This document shows, in pieces, positions 42,919 to 51,600 of a stretch of 64,000 nucleotides of DNA. Position 1 is the first letter of the stretch; each line of letters opens with the position of its first letter. A model generated the notes under the pieces. The model searched no databases, was not told the origin of the DNA, and saw only the letters and a list, made by a program, of their open reading frames with translations. Made by a program: the position numbers and the translations under genes. Location: positions 62,001-126,000 of the forward strand of contig JAEZTB010000002.1 in assembly GCA_023443745.1 (NCBI GenBank), read 5' to 3'. The DNA is from Bacillota bacterium. GTDB taxonomy: Bacteria; Bacillota; Clostridia; DSM-8532.

Positions 42919-42946
42919 TTACCAGGGGAGCACCCTCCCTTGGTAA
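42919..42946. terminator. 12-bp hairpin at the oadB / SDR convergent junction
   Basis: TTACCAGGGGAG and CTCCCTTGGTAA pair (one G-T) around CACC, 18 bases after the oadB stop. It includes the stop codon and last codons of the convergent SDR gene. A T-tract is missing, so termination efficiency is uncertain. Confidence 0.5.
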
Positions 42947-43635
42947 TCCAGGTACATTGGTGCATTCAGTTCAGTTTGCTCGACGGTCAATGTATAAATA
43001 CCCGCTGCAGAATCCTCGGCTTCAACAGTTGCCTCTTCATTGAATTTTCCCAGCATATAAGATCTTACCCAACCGGGATGAACGGCTAAAACTTTCACGC
43101 CATACTCCTTCATATGATTCTGTAAAATGGCGCATTGCATATTTAAAGCCGCTTTTGACATAGAATAGCCATATTCTTTATTACGCCAGCAATCACCTAC
43201 ACTGCCTGCTTCTGATGAAATATTCACCACTAATTTCCGTGTTCCCTTTAGGAGTAAAGGTATCAACGCTTGGGTTACTCTGAGTGGCCCAAGCGTGTTA
43301 ACCTCATACATCCTTTTCATGTCCTCAAAGTCCAGATCTTCCAATATACTTCCAGCATGTTCATCTAAATAAATACCGGCATTATTAATTAAGATATCCA
43401 ACTCATGCGAATGCTGCATAATACAATCTGCTGCATTTTGTACGGATTGACCATCAGAAATATCCAAAGGTAGAATAAACAACTGATCCGGATACAATCT
43501 CTTTTGCTCGGGCAGTTCATGCCAGTTGGTTAAGTAGCTACCCGCATAAACAATATACCCTTCCCTAATGAACTTCTTTACTAGGGCCAACCCTAGGCCT
43601 CGATCCGCACCGGTTATACATACATGTTTTTTCAT
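42919..43635 (-). CDS. short-chain dehydrogenase/reductase (SDR)
   Basis: A 238-residue classical SDR: the cofactor motif CITGADRGLGLALVKKF, NNAG in LDILINNAGIYLDE, the catalytic Ser in VVNISSEAGSVGD and the Tyr-Lys pair in YGYSMSKAALNM. Similar to small carbonyl-reductase-like SDRs; the substrate is unknown. A longer frame to 43671 exists, but the ATG at 43635 has GGAGG at 5 bases. It follows a small frameshifted gene on the same strand and ends convergent with oadB. Confidence 0.92.
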   Translation of the reverse strand: MKKHVCITGADRGLGLALVKKFIREGYIVYAGSYLTNWHELPEQKRLYPDQLFILPLDISDGQSVQNAADCIMQHSHELDILINNAGIYLDEHAGSILEDLDFEDMKRMYEVNTLGPLRVTQALIPLLLKGTRKLVVNISSEAGSVGDCWRNKEYGYSMSKAALNMQCAILQNHMKEYGVKVLAVHPGWVRSYMLGKFNEEATVEAEDSAAGIYTLTVEQTELNAPMYLDYQGRVLPW

Positions 43636-43654
43636 TTTAACCTCCATTTCACAG

Positions 43655-44118
43655 CTACCGCTGTGACGCAAATAGACTTTCAGCTAATCTGTGTTGTTCC
43701 GGATGGAAATGTAAGTAATATTTAGCTAATTCATTCTTCTCATCCTCTGTTATTGTTTGGCTCTCGCACAACCTTAAAAGTTTAACTATACTGGATTCTA
43801 ACTCAATAGTACCATTGACAGATAGATAATGAAGCTTTTTGTTTTTGAAATAGTAATTTCCAAATACGTCTGGATCTAGATGTGTTAACTTAGGCAAAAA
43901 TTAAACCAATTCAATAATACGTCACTAACTTTCTCAATATTTTCAGGCCTGCATCTTACAGTAATAGGATATATCCAATCACCGGGATTGCAATCTAATA
44001 GTATGAAGCACCTTCGATCACAAGAGTAATTGAAATAGCAAATACTTTCTTCTCCCTTTTTCCTGTGTCTATTCGAAATTGTTCTTTTTATCGCTTCAGT
44101 ATTAACATGCATATTCAT
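43655..44118 (-). pseudogene. small gene of unknown function split by a -1 frameshift
   Basis: Two overlapping frames, 43885-44118 (77 codons, MNMHVNTEAIKRT...VLLNWFNF) and 43655-43897 (80 codons, LPKLTHLDPDVFGNYYF...), read as one protein of about 157 residues if one T is added to the run of five T at 43896-43900 (minus strand AATTTTTGCC). The second frame has only a TTG start without a ribosome binding site, which supports a broken or slippage-dependent gene rather than two genes. No family is recognised; the first half is Cys-rich (CYFNYSCDRRCFILLDC). It lies 19 bases upstream of the SDR gene. Confidence 0.55.
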
Positions 44119-44270
44119 AACTTTTCCAACGTCTAAATGCTATATGCTCAGAATAATCGCCTGGAAAAGTTATAGAATATTGTTTAATTCACTATTTCTT
44201 TTTAGAAGCTCAACATACTTTTGCATCGCAACCCCTCTTTGTATGTTATATCTTAATAATCAGTCATCCA

Positions 44271-44406
44271 CCTTTTAAGTTCATTGGCTCTCATGTTCAT
44301 ATAAAAAGTAAGGCTTACACAGGACTATGATTACTCAGTCTGCCTGCCACTCATTTGGATTCCTGTCGTATTTCTTTATTCGGTTTCCATATCGTTTCAG
44401 CCGCCT
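44271..44406. repeat. direct repeat copy A (flank of the toxin-like module)
   Basis: About 136 bases that match copy B (47631-47763) at more than 90 percent of positions in the same orientation, from CCTTTTAAGTTCATTGGCTC to CATATCGTTTCAGCCGCCT. Copy B includes the last 32 bases of the subtilase gene, so copy A is a duplicated gene end. Differences are a few substitutions and a 4-base insertion (CTGC). Confidence 0.85.
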
Positions 44407-44430
44407 AAAAAGCGGCCTACTAGCAGGTAA

Positions 44431-44466
44431 AAGAAAAACCCCGAAACTGTATTACTACAGTCGGGG
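44431..44466 (-). terminator. terminator after the putative immunity gene
   Basis: On the minus strand CCCCGACTGT pairs with ACAGTTTCGGGG (two-base bulge), followed by TTTTTCTTTT. It lies 8 bases after the stop codon of the 44474-45022 gene. The rest of the 44119-44473 gap holds copy A of the direct repeat and no gene. Confidence 0.8.
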
Positions 44467-44473
44467 CTTATTA

Positions 44474-45022
44474 TTATAACATTGACTCTATCTCATTTTG
44501 TATTTCTGCTTCCGTCATATTTAGTAAATCAAACTGTGAAAGTTTTATGAGTATCCTTGTTGCTTGAGCAAATATAGCCTTACTTGAACCGCATTCGGCA
44601 TATGCACCTATATTAAAATTAATTTCTCCTGAGGAGAGTCCACCAAGCTCATTTATAGTTTCAACGGCACTATCTAAAACACTTTGTCCATATTCCTCTG
44701 CAATGCCCACAAATATTTTATCATACGAAACTGATAAAGTTTCACTTGAATAAATTAACCTTTCGTTACTTGTTAAAACAATAATTTTAGTATTACTTTG
44801 ATTATCATCTGATTTACACACGAACCCAACTAAAGCATAATAACTACTATCTCTGGGTAGCGAAAGTTCAAGAGCCATTTGAATTATTCCTGTTGTCTTT
44901 TTAATGCTTGATGGTATATCTTTCTCAAGTACATTCTCAGCTTTTGTAAATGGTAATCCATTTGTTTCGTTAACCCACAGCCTACATTCCCTATATTTTT
45001 TTAAATATATCGATGCTACCAT
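44474..45022 (-). CDS. unknown protein, candidate immunity protein
   Basis: A 182-residue soluble protein without signal peptide or membrane segments (starts MVASIYLKKYRECRLWVN; contains GFVCKSDDNQSN and a terminal EAEIQNEIESML helix). No family is recognised. The ATG directly follows the stop codon of the toxin-domain fragment (TAAATG), with GGGGG upstream, so it is translationally coupled to it. Position and size fit a cognate immunity or accessory protein; this is inference from context only. A terminator follows. Confidence 0.6.
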   Translation of the reverse strand: MVASIYLKKYRECRLWVNETNGLPFTKAENVLEKDIPSSIKKTTGIIQMALELSLPRDSSYYALVGFVCKSDDNQSNTKIIVLTSNERLIYSSETLSVSYDKIFVGIAEEYGQSVLDSAVETINELGGLSSGEINFNIGAYAECGSSKAIFAQATRILIKLSQFDLLNMTEAEIQNEIESML

Positions 45023-45268
45023 TTATATCAACCCCCAAAAACTTTTCCAAAGATCATTAAACCATGATGATAATGATTTTATCACATCAGGATGGTAAAC
45101 GCTAAATCTAGACACGCCATAATATTCAAGTGCCGCTCCATGAGCTGCATTATAACTCATACCTTCTGCCATTAAATCTGCTTCTTTTAATTCATGCAAA
45201 TAAAAGCTTGCGTCTGCACCTAAAAGTTTTTGTCCACTTGCAAGTGCATTTTCTAAGCGTTGAATCAT
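45023..45268 (-). pseudogene. detached C-terminal domain of the NPCBM toxin-like protein
   Basis: An 81-codon frame: MIQRLENALASGQ, FYLHELKEADLMAEG, YNAAHGAALEYYGVSRF, YHPDVI. As I recall, the HE-KE-LM...AH..AL..YGVS..S.YHP pattern occurs at the C-terminus of polymorphic-toxin-like proteins. Read in the same frame upstream, the DNA gives PYPPNDLM directly before MIQRL, which has no start signal. One base inserted in the GGG at 45287-45289 (plus strand) would join it to the 45268-47487 frame as KIPYPPNDLMIQRL. It is therefore probably the end of that protein, cut off by a frameshift. Confidence 0.6.
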
Positions 45269-47487
45269 TAAGTCATTAGGTGGATAGGGATTTTACTAAT
45301 CCCACTTGGGGTTACATCATATGAGCTTCCAGCAATTTCACCAAGTCCTTTTGCCAATTCATCAGTAAAAGCATTAAGCTTATCTATGTTGCTAACAGAC
45401 AAATCACTTTTCATAATCTTTACTATTTGACTGTCATGCGTAACAACTTCAAAATAATCATCAAACTTAATGATTTGTTTAGCATATTTAGTTATATCAG
45501 AAATATCTGAGCTCTGTAAGATGCGCTTGATATTTTTAGTAGCATCAGCCATTGATAATTTGTTTAAATCGTCCTTAAAAGCGGCTTCAGCATTTTCAGC
45601 AACTACTCCAGCTGCAACACCTGCAATTGTACATACTCCGGCTAGAGCCAAAGATGATGCAGCCTCCGCTTCAAGGGCAAATGTTATAGGACCGCCAACT
45701 CCCCCGCTGTAGGCAAATGTAAAAATCCCACCTGAAAAAGAAACTCCTGCGTTAACAAGGGCAGCAGCCGCAGCTGCCTCAGACCCTTTTTCTATAATCT
45801 TAGCTGCTATCATAATACTATATTCAATATTCGTCTTTGCAGAAATATAAAAATAGTTGTTATTTGCATTGCTTTCTGATTCTCCAGCTACTAAAAATAA
45901 TAGCGCTTTCATAACTCGGTTATTTAGAAGTAAAGCATTTCTCGGATAAACTGAGTCAATTAATGCTGCGTTTGCTCCAAGATTAATCATTTTCCAATCT
46001 TCATCGGTATTTGCTTCAACCAAGAAAGCAAAATGACTTAAGAATTCCGTTACTTTGCCAGTTACCTCGATTATTCTTGTTACCGATACTGAGGAGATTT
46101 TTATGTTGCTAGTAGAATTCTCTTTCGAATCATTTATACCTGATATAATAATACCACCGTCACCCGGTATGCCTGCTATTATATCAGTATTCGCCCATGT
46201 AGTTCCATCGTAACTATATGCAAAAGCATTTAAACTTCCTATACTGCAAACCCTGGCCTCAATACTTGAAATACCGGACTCGGGCTTTCTAACATAAATC
46301 ACTTGATCGTCTAATGTGAATTTATACCAAGTTTCTACTAACATAGGAATAAGTTCGGCCCCTGCCCAGTCTGCATGATCAGAATTGATGCTCCCATTTG
46401 CGTTAGTGACTATTAATTTTAATTCGTTTTTTCCAGATACATCTACATTTACAGTTTTAGTGGGAGTTGAATTATACATTACCCCACTATCATAAAGCAA
46501 TGTTCCATCAGCCCAAACTTGGAAAACCACAGAACCATAATTTGTACATTCATCATCTACACCTATGTCAGATAAAAATGCTGAATAATTGCCACCAAGG
46601 TTATATATAATTTCAGACTCTGCGTGTGTACCAATTCCTTTTGGATATGTCATTCCGTTAAGTGTTATTACGTTATTTCCAACACTTTTATCTTTACTTA
46701 CTGATCCCCAACCGCAAGAAGCTGACAAATAGTCTAAATCGCTTAAAAATACCTCATTTGATAATGGTAAATGCAAATATTCTAACCTGGCACCTGCCCA
46801 ATCAGCATGATCACAATAGTTTTTACCGTCTGCATTGGTTACTATTAGTTTTAACTCATTTACTCCTGATACATTTACACTGATTGCTTTGGTAGGCGTC
46901 GTATTATACATAATACCACTATCATAAAGTAATGTTCCATCAGCCCAAACTTGAAATACTACAGATCCTCCGTAGTTATCACATTCATCATCTATGCCTA
47001 TATCGGAGACAAAAGTTGTGCAATTGCTTCCTAAATAATATATTATTTCAGAATAAGCATGTGTGCCAATTCCTTTTGAATATGTTATTCCATTCAGCGT
47101 TATTATGTTATTTTCAACGCTTTTATCTCTTTTTATTGTTCTCCAGCCGCAAGAAGCGCGATACCAATTTTGATCACTTAAAAATACAATATTATCTTCT
47201 GTAGTAACAGAAGTTCCTTCAGTGTCATTTAATAAGTGTAAGCTATCATCTGGAGTTTTTGTATAATTTGTTGGTGTCGGTGTTGGTAGCGATTCATTCA
47301 CGGTTAAACTATCTGTATTGGGTGTTGATGTACAATTAGGAGTTGGTAAAGTATGAGAAGAATTAGGTGTGTGTTCTACATCTGAATTTATTAAAGCGCT
47401 ACTATACAACATTGTGCTGAAATTTAGCGAGATATTTGTTAATAAAAATACCAAGACCATAAAACATGACACATATTTCTTCAACAT
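45268..47487 (-). CDS. secreted two-NPCBM-domain toxin-like protein, frameshifted near its end
   Basis: 739 codons. N-terminal signal peptide (KKYVSCFMVLVFLLTNISLNFS), a Thr/Pro/Ser-rich linker (residues about 40-100), then two copies of a NPCBM carbohydrate-binding domain (about 105-240 and 250-385: SCGWRTIKRDKS..., GIGTHAYSEIIY, VFQVWADGTLLYDSG, DHADWAGA). Residues about 560-660 hold a Gly/Ala-rich hydrophobic stretch (AAAAAALVNAGVSF, GGVGGPITFALEAEAASSLALAG) like that of toxin translocation or pretoxin regions. The last residues (IPIHLMT) are out of frame; see the 45023-45268 entry. GGGAGGT precedes the ATG. A secreted, glycan-binding toxin is the favoured reading. Confidence 0.75.
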   Translation of the reverse strand: MLKKYVSCFMVLVFLLTNISLNFSTMLYSSALINSDVEHTPNSSHTLPTPNCTSTPNTDSLTVNESLPTPTPTNYTKTPDDSLHLLNDTEGTSVTTEDNIVFLSDQNWYRASCGWRTIKRDKSVENNIITLNGITYSKGIGTHAYSEIIYYLGSNCTTFVSDIGIDDECDNYGGSVVFQVWADGTLLYDSGIMYNTTPTKAISVNVSGVNELKLIVTNADGKNYCDHADWAGARLEYLHLPLSNEVFLSDLDYLSASCGWGSVSKDKSVGNNVITLNGMTYPKGIGTHAESEIIYNLGGNYSAFLSDIGVDDECTNYGSVVFQVWADGTLLYDSGVMYNSTPTKTVNVDVSGKNELKLIVTNANGSINSDHADWAGAELIPMLVETWYKFTLDDQVIYVRKPESGISSIEARVCSIGSLNAFAYSYDGTTWANTDIIAGIPGDGGIIISGINDSKENSTSNIKISSVSVTRIIEVTGKVTEFLSHFAFLVEANTDEDWKMINLGANAALIDSVYPRNALLLNNRVMKALLFLVAGESESNANNNYFYISAKTNIEYSIMIAAKIIEKGSEAAAAAALVNAGVSFSGGIFTFAYSGGVGGPITFALEAEAASSLALAGVCTIAGVAAGVVAENAEAAFKDDLNKLSMADATKNIKRILQSSDISDITKYAKQIIKFDDYFEVVTHDSQIVKIMKSDLSVSNIDKLNAFTDELAKGLGEIAGSSYDVTPSGISKIPIHLMT

Positions 47488-47630
47488 CTAAAATACCTCC
47501 CAAACAATTGCTTTATGTAATTTATAGCATATATTTCCTTAATTAGACATAGGCATTATTACCTATACCCCTTCATTCACATCGCACATGTGATTACCGC
47601 ATACGGCTTTCTCCTATATTGTAGCTATGG

Positions 47631-47763
47631 CCTTTTAAGTTCATTGGCTCTCATGTCCATATAAAAAGTAAGGCTTCTACAATACTATGATTACTCAGTC
47701 TGCCACTCATTTGGATTCCTGTCGTATTTCTTTATTTGGGTTTCCATATCGTTTCAGCCGCCT
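47631..47763. repeat. direct repeat copy B (end of the subtilase gene)
   Basis: 133 bases matching copy A (44271-44406). The first 101 bases are non-coding; the last 32 are the 3' end of the subtilase gene including its stop codon. The 3.2 kb between the copies holds the toxin-like gene, its detached domain and the putative immunity gene. Confidence 0.85.
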
Positions 47764-48631
47764 TCAAAGCAGCCTCAGCGTCTAAAAGCCCCCAGCCGGT
47801 AGCACTGTCATAGCCGGGTGCCTCAAGATCCAGGCAGGATTTGCTGAGAATCTGCCTGAAATCAGATGGCTTTAGATCAGGATAACGCGCCATCAGCCAT
47901 GCTGCCACACCGGCTACCTGTGCAGCGGCGTAAGAAGTTCCGCTGGCAAGCTCAAAAGGCTCCCCGCTTCGGATGGATAGGACTTTTAAATCCTGGCCAG
48001 GGGCAAGAACACTCACACCGGTACTGCGTTGGGAAAACGGAGCCGCTGCTGAAAGGCCGGTATTGGCGGCTCCCACCCCAACCACCGTTTCATAGGCAGC
48101 GGGGTAGTAAATATGCTCTGGTTTAAGTAAATGATCATTTCCGACCGCCGATACGACAATAACACCCTTCTCTTCGGCATAACTGATGGCTTTGAACAGC
48201 CGGTCATCGGGTTTTGTTACACCCGAGCTTATATTGATAACCTGACAGCCATAGAGATCAATGGCATCGTATATGGCCTGACAGATGGCATCAATGCCTC
48301 CGTTTTGGGGTACGCCGGTTGGATATCTGCTGCAGTATACCAGCGGTACAAGAACAGCATCAGGGGCTACCCCCGTCAGTGTGCCATCACTGCTTCCCAG
48401 TATCAGACCTGCAATGCGAGTACCATGGCCAATAAGATCGTGGGTTGACTCGCCCTTAAAGGCGTAGTTCATGCCCTTTTCAATAGTGGCACCCTCAAGC
48501 ATGACGAGATTCTCCCGGATACCGGTATCAATAACGGCAATCCGGACGGGAGCTTGCTCAGAGGCTGCAGCAGCCTGGCTGAAAAGGACAAATGCAACTA
48601 ACACAAAAAGGACCAAAAATTTTCTCTTCAA
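47732..48631 (-). CDS. exported subtilisin-like serine protease (S8 family)
   Basis: A 299-residue protease with a signal peptide (KRKFLVLFVLVAFVLFSQAAAAS). The catalytic triad is visible: Asp in IAVIDTG, His in DLIGHGTRIAG, Ser in ASGTSYAAAQVAGVAAW; the oxyanion Asn is in SAVGNDH. There is almost no pro-domain between the signal peptide and the catalytic Asp, which is unusual for a subtilase. The TTG at 48631 has GGAGG at 5 bases; the TTG at 48643 lies within that site. It follows the SLH protein gene by 38 bases and may process one of the two giant surface proteins. Confidence 0.92.
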   Translation of the reverse strand: MKRKFLVLFVLVAFVLFSQAAAASEQAPVRIAVIDTGIRENLVMLEGATIEKGMNYAFKGESTHDLIGHGTRIAGLILGSSDGTLTGVAPDAVLVPLVYCSRYPTGVPQNGGIDAICQAIYDAIDLYGCQVINISSGVTKPDDRLFKAISYAEEKGVIVVSAVGNDHLLKPEHIYYPAAYETVVGVGAANTGLSAAAPFSQRSTGVSVLAPGQDLKVLSIRSGEPFELASGTSYAAAQVAGVAAWLMARYPDLKPSDFRQILSKSCLDLEAPGYDSATGWGLLDAEAALKAAETIWKPK

Positions 48632-48669
48632 GGTTTCCTCCAATAAGGCATGATATGAAGGTGCCGCTT

Positions 48670-51600
48670 CTATTTTTTACCCAGAAGGATCAATTTGATA
48701 AACCTCGTCAACATGGCACAGGATTGGGCCCTTGTGGCGTTTCCACTTGGATCGAGCGTTTCATTATAGCCTTGTATCAACTTTGTACCCACGCCCCATG
48801 CCACGGCCTCTCGTGCCCAGACCGCAATCCGTCCCGAGTCAGTATAAGCCGATAAATCACCGTCGGCTGTAATATTCTTGTCTAGCCATTCCATAAAGCG
48901 ATAAAGGATGGTGACCATCTGCTCCCGGGTAATGTTGTCCAGAGGTCCAAATTTACCGTTGTTATATCCTGCTACCAGCCCGTTCTGATGAGCCCAGGTC
49001 ACCGCGTCGGCATACCAAGCCTCCTCAGGAACATCAATGAAGGAATTTCCCGTTACAGCAGGACTACCCATGAGCCGATACAGAACAGCGACGAGCATTG
49101 CTCGGTTCATGGTGCCATTGGGATTAAACTTCCCTTGTCCGTCCCCAACAAAGAGGCCTCTGGCCATGGCGAAGAGAATGTCATTCTTTCCCCAATGTCC
49201 TTCAATATCTCTGAATCCGCCCTTGATCTCTTTAACAAAATAATGGTCATTGGCAGGAGCTATGAAGATAAGCTTACCGTTTTCAGCCACTGAGAAAGGA
49301 ACGATGATAGCCTTGCCGTCGGGACCTTTATAGCAGGGCACATAAAGATCTGGATTAGCACCCACCGGTAGGACGGGCAGGGGGATAGTGGCGATATTTC
49401 CCTTTGAGGCATACCAGGTTTGGCTAGAGGATCCATCATCATCATCTTCTTCATCTGCATTCGAAGCATGGACAAAGCTTGCGGTGATAGTCACATCATG
49501 AAGGGGCATGGTAAATGTGGTCGTGGCTGTATTTCCGGTGAGGGTCACATCTTCCGTGGCCCATCCCTTGAAAACATAGCCGGAAAGCGGTACAGCCTTT
49601 ATCGTTACCGTTTCGCCGGGCTTATAATAGCCTTCTCCTGTCACAGTGCCACCAACCGTACTTCCTAATACCACTTGGAAGGTACCGGCATAACGCTCGG
49701 CGCCAAAGGTCGCCGATGCAGTCATGGCGCCCCGTTGGGCAACCTTCAATCCACCGGTGACATAGCCCACACTGTCAGGTCCGGCTGATAGTACCCCGTC
49801 CTCGCTTATTGAAGCCGTACCCTTTACGGCGAAGGCCGACCAATCCACTAGCTCCTCGTCGGTGATGACAATTTGCCTGCCCTTCAGAGTATTAGCTACA
49901 AGAGAAAACTCTGCCTGGGTTGAACGCTCTGGGCTGATGGGTATATTTTGATTGGAGTACTCAACAGGTGGTGTTACACCGTCCGACATGTAGAGATCCA
50001 AACTTGAGATATTGGCAAGGCCCTGATTTTTAACAGTAACCTCATGACGCATGAAATTGCCTACTTCGTCCTTTGCTATGAGCAATAGCTTATGAGAAGA
50101 TTTCCCCGGATCTAAACTGATACTAAAGCTGAAAACACCCTCAGAATCAATGGTTCCACCAAGCTCAGCAATGGTCTTGTTTTGGTGCTGTGGCTTTGGT
50201 CCATTACCGTCGATGGCAATGCTGAAGAGCGCATCCTTATCAGTCACACCCGAAATCTGGAGATCACCGGTCTCTGTGAAATACCCACCGTTCAGCGGTG
50301 AATCAATCAAAAGCTTGGGAGGCTGGGTATCAACGGTAAAGACCTTCTGAACCCTGAAGCTATCCCCTTCTGCATCTGTTCCCCACACCGTCAGCGTGTG
50401 GTCACCGTCGGGCATATCGGCCAGATTGATATCAATGGCAGTCTCGCCTGTAAAACTACCGCTCAATCCACTTGTGGCGGTATTGATATTACTGGTATAA
50501 TCCCCGTCAATGTCCCAGTTTCCTGTTACCGGAACATTTGAATTGGCCCTGAAAGCCATATCATTCGAATTGGAGGTATCATAATAGTTTGCTTTCTGAC
50601 TTCCGCCTGCAACCCATTCCATACGGGCAACAGGGGTAAAAGTGGACTTATTGCCAAGGGTAACCGTAGGCGGTGTAGGAGTGGCCAGAGTAATTTCTGG
50701 TGAAATAGTCTCCTTGCTTGACACCGAATACAGGTGGTTACCCGACCCGTCGGTGACATTTTTGACTGCTGTCACCCCAACCTTGTAGCTTTTTCCTCCC
50801 GTAAGGCCATAGGCTCCGGATTTGACTTTCTCATCAAATCCCCTATAAGTACCACCAATAGACATATTGGTTATCGGAAGCATCACGCCGGTACCGTTTC
50901 CGTACTGATCGAGCTGTTCCTGTTTACTGTAAATAATATTATTGACGTTGCTAAGCACCCATTGGGAAAGGTCCTGATCATATTCATAGACGTTGAGCAT
51001 ATAGGCATCGTAGTCGGTATTGGCATTATTGCCTACAGCGACTTTAAACGTGCTGTCGCCGCCATTAGCCACGGTAACGCCAACAGGGGCAGTGGGCTGA
51101 TGGGTATTTTCAAAACGGTGCTTTAAGAGGCTGGTCTTGCTGCCGCTGACCGTGCCTTCCCTGGTATAAATAGCTTTAATATAGTAATCATCGGTCTGGA
51201 GATCACCGGACAGTGTAAAGGTTTTTGTTCCGGTGGACCCTGTTGTTGCAGCCGCAATCTCTGCATTGTTCAGGCTGCCGATGAGAGTACCCATATCGGT
51301 AATCTCTGTACCGGTTCCCGGATCAGTGGTCAAATAAAAGTCCAGTCGGTCAAGCTTGGAAGTAGAGCTTCCCGCCCATTGGACTGTGGCCTGGGAACCA
51401 GTAATGGTATGGGAAACACTTGTGATTTCAGGTATGGCCGAAACGCCGTAAAGAACGATATCTGCCGAAACCTTTGTGTCAATTTCCCATGTTCTATTGT
51501 ACTGTTCGGACTTAGTGGCCGAAACCGCTAAAGTCCCCTTTCCACTGTCTTTGTCATAGGTGACATTGGAATTAACACCCTGTACGACACCGTAATCCGC

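Noticed and set aside
44271..47763. Insertion sequence or transposon bounded by the direct repeats
   Set aside because: There is no transposase or recombinase gene and no terminal inverted repeats; the repeats are far longer than target-site duplications.
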